Made by a program: the position numbers and the translations under genes. 64,000 nt of DNA from NCBI GenBank assembly GCA_021397835.1, contig JAJFZO010000256.1, positions 3,456,501-3,520,500 on the forward strand, in the 5' to 3' direction. The stretch's first letter is position 1. Each line of letters begins with the position of its first letter. Source of the stretch: Moringa oleifera. Lineage: Eukaryota; Streptophyta; Magnoliopsida; Brassicales; Moringaceae. This document shows, piece after piece, positions 37,308 to 47,887 of the stretch. The notes under the pieces were generated by a model. It worked only from the letters and a program-made list of their open reading frames with translations. It did no database searches and was not told the DNA's origin.

Positions 37308-37932
37308 AAATTTAATGTAATTAAATAAAAAAATTTATTGGTCTAACCTATGTTAAATTTTTTAATAACATAATTTATATAACTAAAAAAAATTAATCTT
37401 CATTAATTATGTATGATTCAATGATAACCATTCATGTTTCTTCTCCCTTCCCTCCCAAGGAAAATTAATTATCTAATTAGTGGAGCAGAATCAAGATCAG
37501 TGAAGTGGCACATAAACACCAAGGAAGAACAATGAAAGACCAAATATATTATTATTTATAAAAAACATGAAATTACTTATTTTTTAATATTGAATTAGCG
37601 AAATTAACGAGGTTGGTAACTTTTCAACTTATTTTATAAATTGCAAATTAATAAATTATAAAAGAATCTGAAGCAAAATTATTTTTTTAAAAAATTAAAT
37701 TTTACATTTTATCCTCACTGAAACCACAAATAGAGCTGTTAGGCTGCACTAAATAGGCACAATGCATGTCACTGCATGCTTGACGTCGTTATTCGATTTG
37801 GCACTTTCCATTCATGCATCTTCCGGGCTCTTTCCTTCATTGGGATCCAATCAAATTCGCATTTGCAGCGAAATCATTTCAATCTCAACCTCATCTCTTG
37901 CACTTCTGATAAACACCAGTGTCACTAGAACG

Positions 37933-39446
37933 ATGAGATCTGAATCTCTCCCTCATGTCCTGCTCGTCTCTTACCCTGCTCAGGGCCATGTCAATTCTCT
38001 TCTCCGGCTCGGCAAGCGCATCGCTTCAAAGGGTTTGCTGGTCACCTTCACCACAATCGAGAGCGTCGGGAAGCAGATGCAGAAAGCAAGCAACGTCAGT
38101 GATGAGCCCACCCCAGTTGGCGACGGCTTCATCAGGTTCGAATTCTTCGATGACGGAGGTTCGACATCGACCAGCTCCTGCGCCAACTCGAGATCGCAGG
38201 CAAAGAAGTGATCCCACGAATGATCAACAAGAGCAAGGAGCAAAACCGCTCTGTTTCTTGCATCATCAACAACCCTTTCATTCCGTGGGTATCTGAGGTC
38301 GCTGACAGTCTTGGCCTTCCTTCTGCAATGCTCTGGATCCAATCCTGCGCGAGCTTCGCTGCGTATTATCATTACTATCATGGTTTAGTGCCATTTCCTA
38401 GTGAAATCGAGCCTCAACTTGACGTTCAATTGCCTTGCATGCCTCTCTTGAAATACGATGAAATGCCTAGCTTCTTGCACCCTGCAACGCCTTTCGGTGC
38501 AATAAAGAGAGAAATTCTTCGTCAGTGCGAGAATCTTGACAAGCCCTTCTGTATTTTGATGGAAACTTTGCAAGAACTGGAGCCCGAGATCATTCACTAC
38601 ATGTCCAAGCTTTGCCCTATCAACACCCTTGGCCCCTTATTCAAGAATCCGAAGGATTCCAACACAGCTGCACAGGGAGATTTCGTGAAGGCCGATGACT
38701 GCATGGAGTGGCTGGACGCCAGACCGCCCTCATCGGTCGTTTACATCTCCTTTGGAAGCCTGGTTTTGTTGAAGCAAGATCAAGTAGACGAGATCGCCTA
38801 CCGGCTGTTGAACTGCGGCATTTCATTCTTGTGGGTGATGAAGCCGCCATACAAGGAGTCTCACTTTGAGCCTCTTGTTCTACCAGATGGGTTCCTGTAG
38901 AAGGTAGGAGAGAAGGGTAAAGTTGTGCGGTGGAGTCCACAGGAGAAGGTGTTAGCTCATCCCTCAGTTGCATGCTTTATGACGCATTGTGGGTGGAACT
39001 CGACCATGGAGGCCTTGACGTCCGGCGTGCCAGTCCTGGCGTTCCCTCAATGGGGAGACCAGGTAACTGACGCCAAGTACTTGGTGGATGTGTTCAAAAT
39101 TGGAGTGAGGATGAGCCGGGGGGAGGCTGAGAACAGGATCATCCCAAGGGAGGAGGTGGAGAAGCTCCTGCTGGAGGCCACAGCAGGGCCCAAAGCTGTG
39201 GAGATGAAGCAGAACGCATTGAAGTGGAAGGCAGCGGCAGAGGCAGCAGTGGCCGAGGGTGGCTCCTCCGACAGAAACATAGAAGCCTTCGTGGACGAGG
39301 TAAGGAAGAGGAGTGCCGCCATCACTAACACTCCACCAAGAAAAGCCGTGGCGGAGGATTTGGTCAATAAGTCAACAGCACTGGGAAATCTGAACTTGTT
39401 GACTACAAGTAGTGGACTGACTTTGCTTCGGAAAAAAGGTGCCTAA
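37933..39446 (+). pseudogene. Broken UGT84A-like glucosyltransferase
   Basis: Close relative of the intact gene at 44470-45924, intronless, with the same N-terminus (S-L-P-H-V-L-L-V-S) and a full PSPG box near the C-terminus. Three lesions are visible against that copy. First, after the F-E-F-F-D block (about 38150) 29 bases are replaced by 7, a net loss of 22 that shifts the frame; the frame is open again downstream. Second, a Glu codon has become TAG at 38898-38900, just before the PSPG region. Third, the original stop is lost, adding about 25 codons. The His motif has also changed (A-Q-G-H-V-N-S). It cannot make a normal enzyme. The 5' leader matches that of the intact gene, so it arose by DNA duplication rather than retroposition. 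Confidence 0.93.
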
Positions 39447-40626
39447 GTTGTTATTCGATATCTATCAACGAGAATAAACTTTCTGTTTGTAATTTTCTTT
39501 TAGTTCACAAAGATTCAGGTTTCTGTAATGGAAGCTTTCTGACAGGAAACCGACGAAGTTTTTCTTCCGCTCCTACTTAGATATGGCCAAGATAAGGTAG
39601 TTAGGGTTCATAAGCTGTGTTAACTTTTGTTTAAAGAAGATAAATATATATATTTTTATAATTTAAAACAAATATCAAAAATTTAAAATTTTATTAAAAT
39701 TTCAATCTAAAATCAAAATTTAATTAATAAATTTTAAAAAACATGATTTAATTTTATGTGTGAAAATATTACCATAAATATAGTGTAGATCTCGTCTAAA
39801 AATTGATAAGTTTATAAAAATGTATCATTCAATTATGATTTATGAAAAACTCTGATGATTATTTATCCATTATTTGTGATTAAAATAATAGCTTTTTCAA
39901 AATTAATATCACAGGTGTTGGTTTAACAGCCCACGATTGTCATTTCTTACAATCTGAGGGTTTTGCTCATTTTATCATCAATTCTGAACTCAACCACTTT
40001 GTTTTTACCTAATAATTTGACGATTATTATTTTTACAATTAATATCAAATTAGAATACTAATGGCATTTTTTTAGTAACAAAAAAAGACATATCCTATTT
40101 TTATAGATATATTTTTATTAATTTAATTTATATTAAATAATAATAATAATTTAATAAAATTTATTAAATAAAAATTATATAAGATCATAAATTATATAAA
40201 TCAAGTTATTAATTATAAATTTGAATCAAATTAAATTTTAATAAAAAATTTTTAAATTGAGATTTTACACGATAGATTTTGATTTAAAAATTTTTATACA
40301 TGTAAAAAATATTCAAGTTATCATCATAAAAAATTTAATTTTTTTAAAAAATAAAAATAAATTATGTATTAAAAATTATTAATGTAAACCGGAAATGAAC
40401 GAATAATTTATTTTATTTATTTTAATAATAAAAATATTTTAAAATTTTATTTAAATTAATAATTTAAGATTTAATTTTTTATTTTTTATAATATATAATA
40501 TAATTTAAAATTATATATAGCTTTTATTAAATTTTTATTAAAATTTTATATTATTATTATAAATTATAAAAACAAATCATAAAAAAAGATCCTTCTCTCT
40601 TTTATTATCTCTTCCTTTTGTGGAGG

Positions 40627-40722
40627 CAATCAAGAGTTAGGTACCAGAAAGGGCCAGCTAGCCTTTGCCATTCAGTAACGCACATTGTAAATGACGCCAA
40701 TCAAGAGTTAGGTACCAGAAAG
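40627..40722. repeat. Direct repeat, two 25-base copies
   Basis: CAATCAAGAGTTAGGTACCA followed by GAAAG occurs at 40627-40651 and again at 40698-40722, 71 bases apart and identical. It sits in the patch that may be a former promoter side of the UGT84A relic. Function unknown. Confidence 0.85.
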
Positions 40723-40850
40723 CCCCAGCTTCTTCCGCGCCCACGTTCCTCAAAAGCCGATCTGAAATCACTGGACCAGCCAGCCATCAATTCCAACTTT
40801 ACTATTCATAGCATTGTGACCTTTCTGGTCCCGATCTTTCATTTTTTAAG

Positions 40851-40872
40851 TATATATATATATATATATATA
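40851..40872. repeat. (TA)11 microsatellite
   Basis: Perfect TA run in AT-rich spacer DNA. Confidence 0.85.
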
Positions 40873-41611
40873 TCTAAATTGATAATAAGTTTTTTAATAA
40901 AAAATAAATAATATTTATATTTATTTATATTATATAAAAATGAATGAAAAAGCATCATTACATGAGTACATATCAATTAAAATTATAAGTGTTTTAATAT
41001 TTTTGATATAAAATTTTAAAATAAATTTTATCATTTTTAATATTTATAATTCTAATATATAAAAATAAAAATTATGTAAATGCATGTAACAATATGATGA
41101 GTAAAGACACATATAAAAAATCATATAAATATGTCATCTCTATTTAGCTCATACAAGCAAAAAAAAAAAATCATTCTTTCTTCTAAGCATGTGTACAAAA
41201 TTATAGAGTTATAATCATCATTTAATTTGTTAAAAAATAATTAAAAAAATCAAAATATTAATATTTAATTGATGCAATATTTAAAAAATTAAGTTGAAAG
41301 TCTATCAAAAAATACATGTAAGTTTATGAAATAATTAACCTTGATATTAATGAAATTGATAAGTTTTCATTTTATTCTGTAAATTCTATATTAGTAAATT
41401 ATTAAAGAATTTGAAAGAAAACAACTTTTCAAAAATACATGTTATTCCAAGCTCTTCCTTTATTGAATTTGCTGACACCGCATATTACATTATAGTTTAT
41501 GTAAATTTATTTTTATATATTTTCCAAACGAAATTAAATAAAAATATATAAATTAAATAGAAATTCAAATATATATATATATATATAATGAACAATACCG
41601 TTGATAATACA

Positions 41612-41734
41612 AGCAGTGGCCAGGGTGGCTCCTCCGACAGGAACATAGAAGAAGCCTTTGTTGGTGATGTAAGGCAGAGGAGTGCGGCCGTCAGCAACAC
41701 TCCATCTCCACCAAATAATCAATATCAATTTTAA
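41612..41734 (+). pseudogene. 3'-end relic of a third UGT84A-like gene
   Basis: Matches the last 100 or so coding bases of the intact gene (about 45808-45907): the reading frame gives [13 protein letters not shown] and then R-S-A-A-V-S-N-T-P-S-P-P. It begins abruptly and no upstream UGT sequence precedes it. A 48-codon ORF starting at 41588 reads through it, by chance. Right after the match, the sequence joins DNA that corresponds to 46.88 kb onward, the downstream flank of the intact gene, skipping about 960 bases. So this is what remains of a tandem copy after large deletions. Confidence 0.88.
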
Positions 41735-42185
41735 AGCATGTTCAGTCAGGCAATGTGTTAGGGTTTAAATATTTTTAATTTAATTAAAAGTTTTTAAATT
41801 TGATTAATTTTTTTATAAATTACTATAATTTTAAACAAAAAAATCTTATTTTTATTTTCACTTCAAACTTTTAAAATATCATAACTGACTCGACAAACAA
41901 TCTTATAAATAAGTTAATAAAACATTTAAAATAAATAAATACACACATTTAAAATAGCTTTTTAAATAAATTGTCAATGATGTATCTAAATGGGTCAAAA
42001 TAATCCGTGATAATAATATTTTAAAGATACACAATATAACTCATGGAGATTTAAATATATATATATATATATATATATCAAGATTCAAAAGTTTAATTTG
42101 GATCTCTTAATAAAGGAGGAAAAAATAAGTTAGGAGATTTTCAATTAATCTAAATGTAAATATTTTGATAATATATTTACAAAAT
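41714..42185. repeat. Duplicated downstream flank, copy 1
   Basis: Begins AATAATCAA, then TTTTAAAGCATGTT and TAGGGTTT, and continues to TTGATAATATATTTACAAAA. The same order of phrases is found at 46881-47343. Divergence is obvious but the colinear match is clear, except for an (AT)12 tract here. Confidence 0.75.
42055..42078. repeat. (AT)12 microsatellite
   Basis: Perfect AT run inside the duplicated flank; absent from the other copy of that flank. Confidence 0.9.
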
Positions 42186-44400
42186 AGTATTATAAAATAT
42201 ATTGAAAAAGTGACAAATTAAACATGTTTTATTAATTTATACTAAATTAAACTTTATAAAAATTTAAAATTTTCAAATTTAAAATTTAAAAATCTTATAT
42301 AAAGAATTTTAACTTAAAATTTTTCAAGAATGTAAAGAAGTATTCAACTTATTATCACAAAAAGTTTTAAAATTTTTGAACATTAAATAAATAAATAAAT
42401 ATAATAAAAATATTTATAAAAAATGAATATTAAATAAAAAATTACTCAAATTTAGATGATGATTCAAAATAAAATGAGGAATTTATTTAAATTTTCTTGA
42501 AATATTTTAATAATAAAAATATAAAATTATTTAAATCAAAATTTAATTTAATTTAATTTTTTGATTTTATTATTTATAAATATAAAGATTTTTTGATAAT
42601 AAAAAATAAATATTAAATTTTATGCAATATTTATTTTATTTTTTTATATTTATTTAAAATTTTAATAAAAGTATATTATATAGGTAGAGAGAGATGCTTC
42701 TAGTCCATGTTCTTATTAAAGCAGAGCAAATGACTCTTTACAAGTCTGGCAACCGTTGCATTAGTTGATGAAAGGGACAAGCAACAGGTAAAATTTTAAA
42801 TACCTTTTGTTTTACAATATTATGTATATTTTTAAAAATCAATAAAATAAAAATTTTAAAGTAAATATAAAAAATTTATCAAACTAATTTTTATATGACA
42901 TATTTAAATAACAATTTTTATTTTATATTTTAAAATTTTAAAATATAAATAAAAAATTATTTAAATTAAAAAATAATATAAATAAAATATAAATTTTATT
43001 TGAATTAATATAAAATATTTAACATTAAATATTATTATTTTATTTAAAAAATTAAAAATTAGATTAAATTATATCAAAATATTAAAATTTATATTAAAAA
43101 TAAATATAATTTAATTTATTAATATGTTTATCTAATATTTATTTTATTATTATAATTTTTAAAATAAAAAATTTAAATACCCACTCAAATTAAAATAAAA
43201 AAATTAATAATATTTTTATTATTAAAATACATAAAAAATAACTCAAATAAATTACACTCCATTTCAAATGCAATACTCAAATTTGAATAATTTTTATTTA
43301 TAATTTTATGTGATGACAGTTTAAATAATCTTTTTATACATATAAAAAAATTTTAATTCAAAATTAATCCATCTTCATTTTAAATGTTTCTATTTTTCAT
43401 TTTAAATAAAATTTAAATCAAATTAAATTAAAATACTAAAAATTTAAATTATAAAATCTATATAATTTTTTTTGGGTAGAAGTTCATAAAACCTTAATGG
43501 TTAATCTATGTTACTAATTAAATTTTTATATTTAAAAAATAAGAAATAAAACTTTAATCTTAATTTGATACAAAATGAACCTTAATTCAAATGTTTATGG
43601 AAAAATAAAATATTTTTCATTATCAAAATGCTTCAAAAATAAATCAAATGTTGATTCTTTCATTTCATCTTCTAAATTTAAATGATTATTTTTGTAAGAT
43701 TTATTATTTTTAGATATAAAAAATTAAATTAATAAAATAAAATAAATATTTAAATTTTATAATGTATATATATTTAATACTCTAACGACCAAAATCATAA
43801 AATTTTTCTATTAACGTGGGGACATTTTGGTCTGTTCGATTTTACAAACTTCTTCCCTAAATAGAAAGCACGTTTGTGTCACACACTTTGTGCGAATCTC
43901 CTTTAACCATTTCGCAAAAATGAAATTGGTTACATCCACTTTCCGAAGCATTGATTGCATTATTTGTCGTTCTTGAAGTTGATTTTGAGCATATGAAGAG
44001 CAAGACTAATAGAAGGAAGCAAGAAAGAAGCGAAGAAGAAAGGCTAACTGATGGAATCCAAATTGATACTTTGCTGTGGCTGAGAACAGGGAATAAAAAG
44101 AGAAGGATAAACCCTACAACACCGATGAAAACGACGATTAGAAATTCGAGATAAAAATTAAAAAGGAATATTTTTTGAAAATTTAAATAAAGTTTATTTA
44201 ATATTTATTGACTTCAAAAAATTATTATTATTTAAACAAAAATCAAGAGAACATGCCCCTTGAGCCGACCTGGCACGCAAGACCAAAAGGGGCAGGGGAA
44301 CGTACTGTGTAATAAGTTGAGGTAATTAATAAATTGGTAGTGATTAAGGGTAGTCGGGGCTTTCCACAGGTGCGCCATATTCATAACAGGATTCAATCCA
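42186..44400. other. AT-rich region upstream of the intact UGT84A gene
   Basis: AT-rich to about 43.8 kb, with more diverged MITE-like phrasing at 43.48-43.77 kb. A patch at 43.85-44.16 kb is less AT-rich and has a 67-codon ORF (43951-44154) rich in Lys/Arg/Glu; I recognise no family and do not call it a gene. The last 150 bases must contain the UGT84A promoter. Confidence 0.55.
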
Positions 44401-44469
44401 TTATTCGTACTTATAGCAAAATCATTTCAATCTCAACTTCATCTCTTCAACTTCGCCGGAGAGATAACG

Positions 44470-45924
44470 ATGGAATTTGAATCTCTTCCTCATGTTTTGC
44501 TCGTCTCTTTTCCTGCTCAAGGCCATGTCAACCCTCTTCTTAGGCTCGCTAAGCGCCTCGCTTCAAAGGGTTTGCTGGTCACCTTCATAACAACTGAGAG
44601 GATCGGCAAGGAGATGCAGAAAGCCAGCAGCAACATCACCGACGAGCCCACCCCACTTGGTGACGGCTTCATCAGGTTCGAATTCTTCGATCCCAGATCG
44701 GATGAGAACGACCCGAGGCCGTTCGACATCGACCAGCTCCTGCGCCAACTCGACCTCGCCGGCAAAGAAGTGATCCCACGAATGCTAAGGAAACACGCAG
44801 GGGAAAATCGCCCTGTTTCTTGTATCATCAACAACCCTTTCATTCCATGGGTATCTGAGGTTGCTGACAGTCTCGGCATTCCCTCCGCACTGCTTTGGCA
44901 AGAATCATGTGCGGGCTTTGCTGCGTACTATCATTACTATCATGGGTTAGTGCCATTTCCTAGTGAAACCGAGCCTACACTTGACGTTCAGTTGCCTTGC
45001 ATGCCTCTCTTGAAATACGATGAAGTGCCTACCTTCTTGCACCCTGCAACTCCTGTCAATGTAATAAAGAGGGCAGTTCTTCGGCAGTGCGAGAATCTTG
45101 ACAAGTCCTTTTGTATATTGATGGAGACTTTCGAAGAACTGGAGCCCGAGATCGTTGACTACATGTCCAAGCTTTGCCCCATCAAGACCGTCGGCCCCTT
45201 GTTCAAGAACCCGAAGGAATCAAAGACAACTGTACACGGAGACTTCGTGAAGGCCGACGACTGTATGGAGTGGCTCGACTCGAGACCGTCCTCATCTGTC
45301 GTGTACATCTCTTTTGGCAGCGTGGTTTTCTTGACGAAAGATCAAGTCGACGAGATCGCCTACGGGTTGTTGAACTCCGGCATTTCATTCTTGTGGGTGA
45401 TGAAACCGCCATACAAGGAGTCTGGCCTTGAACCTCCTGTTCTACCAGATGGGTTCTTGGAGAAGCTAGGAGAGAAGGGTAGAGTTGTGCAGTGGAGTCC
45501 ACAGGAAAAGGTGTTAGCTCATCCCTCGGTTGCATGCTTTATGACGCATTGTGGGTGGAACTCGACCATAGAGACCTTGACGTCCGGCGTGCCGGTCCTG
45601 GCATTCCCCCGATGGAGCGACCAGGTAACCAACTCCAAGTACCTGGTGGATGTGTTCAAAGTTGGGGTGAGGATGAGCCGGGGAGAGGCTGAGAACAGGA
45701 TCATCCCGAGGGAGGAGGTGGAGAAGCTCCTGCTGGAGGCCACAGCAGGGCCCAAAGTTGCTGAAAAGAAACAGAATGCATTGAAGTGGAAGGCGGCTGC
45801 CGAGGCAGCAGTGGCCGAGGGTGGCTCCTCCGACAGGAACATAGAAGCCTTTGTTGATGAAGTAAGGAAGAGGAGTGCGGCCATCACTAACACTCCATCT
45901 CCACCCAGAAACGCCGTCTTCTAG
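44470..45924 (+). CDS. UGT84A: UDP-glucosyltransferase, UGT84A-like (484 aa, intronless)
   Basis: Family 1 glycosyltransferase of the UGT84A group, which makes glucose esters of hydroxycinnamic, gallic and similar acids in the cytosol; some members are annotated as limonoid glucosyltransferases. The catalytic His is H19 in F-P-A-Q-G-H-V-N-P. The acceptor-side block S-C-I-I-N-N-P-F-I-P-W-V is present, and the PSPG box spans 342-385, ending in Gln (glucose donor). Inside that box it reads F-P-R-W-S-D-Q, where the pseudogene has the more usual F-P-Q-W-G-D-Q. One exon, normal length, no lesions. Its leader matches that of the pseudogene at 37933. The acceptor cannot be inferred; phenylpropanoid acids are the family's usual substrates, which would fit with the nearby CAD only loosely. 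Confidence 0.95.
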   Translation: MEFESLPHVLLVSFPAQGHVNPLLRLAKRLASKGLLVTFITTERIGKEMQKASSNITDEPTPLGDGFIRFEFFDPRSDENDPRPFDIDQLLRQLDLAGKEVIPRMLRKHAGENRPVSCIINNPFIPWVSEVADSLGIPSALLWQESCAGFAAYYHYYHGLVPFPSETEPTLDVQLPCMPLLKYDEVPTFLHPATPVNVIKRAVLRQCENLDKSFCILMETFEELEPEIVDYMSKLCPIKTVGPLFKNPKESKTTVHGDFVKADDCMEWLDSRPSSSVVYISFGSVVFLTKDQVDEIAYGLLNSGISFLWVMKPPYKESGLEPPVLPDGFLEKLGEKGRVVQWSPQEKVLAHPSVACFMTHCGWNSTIETLTSGVPVLAFPRWSDQVTNSKYLVDVFKVGVRMSRGEAENRIIPREEVEKLLLEATAGPKVAEKKQNALKWKAAAEAAVAEGGSSDRNIEAFVDEVRKRSAAITNTPSPPRNAVF

Positions 45925-47887
45925 GATTTGGTCAATCAGTCAACAGCCAATGGAAAAGTCAGAACAGTTGAGTCACCAGTCTTGGTTGACTTTTGTTAAA
46001 AAAAAAAAAAAGAGAAAGTAGATTAATTGACTCTCTTCTCAATTTCTTTTTGTTCACTTGATTCGGTTCTGTAATGGAACCTTAGTGACCAAAAAACCCA
46101 TGAAGCTTATGAGCCAGCAGGATCAAGCATGCATGAACTGATTTTAAATTTAATGAATTGATCTCATTTCTTCGTAAACTAAAAGCTTAGTTAATTAAAA
46201 TATCATCATAATAACAATAGAAATCTAAAAATTGTCGAAGAAATAATGCAAATAAAAGCAAAATTATTATGAATGTTTTTCTCCATCCTCACACTTCACT
46301 AGAAGTTAGCTAATATAAAGGATAAAATTAAGATGGAGAGAACAATATATAATTTACAGGGTAATTATACTGCAAATGGTTTATCTATCTAGTCTCATTA
46401 TATTATCACAAGATTTTTAATACCCATAATAAATTTTCATAAACATTTGATTTTTTTGAATGTAAATTGTTAGTTTGGTAAATTTTCAAAAATATATTTT
46501 TAAATAAATTTGATATAGATCAATTTTAAAAATAAAACATGTTTTAATCATATTTTGATGTTATAATGATTATACTATATAAAATAATTATCACCATATA
46601 ACATGATCTATTATTGTAACAACGATATAGTATCTATTAAAAATGATTGTCATTATGTTGAACTTTAAAATTATAAAAAATTAAGTATTTTAAAATATGT
46701 TTATTTTAAAAAATTAAAAAATATATATTTCACATATTTTAATATTATCTTTGTAAATTTCTTAATTTAAATTATTTGTATAAAAGAGAGTCATTTTAAT
46801 GCAAATTGAAAACTCAAGATTTTCATCCAACATAAGAATTTAACATGATTTTATTCATATTATTATTTGAATTTATATCAAATAATCAAGGTCAACTTTA
46901 AAGCATGTTGAATCGGGCAATCTCTTAGGGTTTCAACATTTTTAATTTAATTAGAGGTTTTTAATTTAATTAAAAGTTACTTTATTTTTATATTATTACA
47001 ATTTTAAATAAATATATTTTATTTTTATTTTTTCTTCAAAATTTTAAAATATCAAGACTAATCTTGCAAATAACTTTATAAATAAATTAATGAAACACGT
47101 AAAATAAGTAACTAAACACGTTTGAAATAATCTGTCAAATAAATTACTGATGATGTATCTAGATAAATAAAAAAATCATGATAATAATTTTTTAAATATA
47201 CATAATATAACTCATGGAGATTTGAAAAAAATAAAATATTGACATTCGTAGTTTAAGTTGGATACGTCAACTAAAAAAAAAAAAGTTATGGGATTTGCAA
47301 GTAATTTAAATATAAATATTTTGATAATATATTTACAAAATAATGTTATATGGTCAATTCTTAAATTGTATGTCATCAAAATTACATTTTATCAACTAAT
47401 AAACATGATTTTTTTTAACAAATTTTAAGTTACATATTTAAACTTTAAAAGGAAATTGTTTTATTCAAGCTCTTGATTTGATACTCAAAGGTGTTTGATC
47501 TCATCAGTTAAATAATATATCCTCACAATTCATCTCATATTCAGTCAGACAATTTTATTTTTAATTTATATCATATTATAAATGTTATGTGTTATATTTT
47601 TTCAATTGCATATCACAATTGATTTCTTATTACTTTAATATCTATTTATAAAGCTTAAAAGATTAATATCATATATTACAAGCATATGTTAGGGAAAGAG
47701 CTGGACTTGTCAAGTAAAATCTGTAGCTGTCGTGGAATGTTTGAAGCCTGTCCATAAAAGAAGGTACAAAGGAGAAGAACTGGAAACCGGCAATTACAAA
47801 TTAAAGTACGAGTTCCCCTTAACTTCCTTTTTAGACCTTTCCATGAAACCAAATGTGGGAAGGGATCGTGGGGGGCTTTTGCTGACT
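45925..47887. other. Downstream region of UGT84A
   Basis: The 3' UTR probably ends within the first 200 bases. AT-rich DNA follows, then the duplicated flank (copy 2). From 47.65 kb on, the composition is more balanced and probably includes the lipase 3' UTR. No supported gene. Confidence 0.55.
46881..47343. repeat. Duplicated downstream flank, copy 2
   Basis: Colinear with 41714-42185: AATAATCAA, CTTTAAAGCATGTTGAA, TAGGGTTT, ACTCATGGAGATTT and TTGATAATATATTTACAAAA occur in the same order. It lies about 960 bases past the stop of the intact UGT84A gene, whereas copy 1 abuts the UGT relic directly. Confidence 0.75.

Larger units (their letters stand above)
34780..37760. other. Intergenic region between UGT84B and the UGT84A pseudogene
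   Basis: AT-rich DNA with two MITE-like elements (35.1 and 36.8 kb). A short non-AT-rich patch at about 35.86-35.94 kb matches one at 40.74-40.80 kb and may be an old promoter-side duplicate. No supported gene. Confidence 0.6.
39447..41587. other. Spacer between the UGT84A pseudogene and relic
   Basis: Mostly AT-rich. At 40.62-40.82 kb is a less AT-rich patch with a 25-base direct repeat and a match to 35.9 kb. A long (TA)n run lies at 40851-40872. No supported gene. Confidence 0.6.

Noticed and set aside
43951..44154. 67-codon Lys/Arg-rich ORF upstream of UGT84A
   Set aside because: Low complexity, no known domain, no conserved start context. Noted within the spacer entry only.
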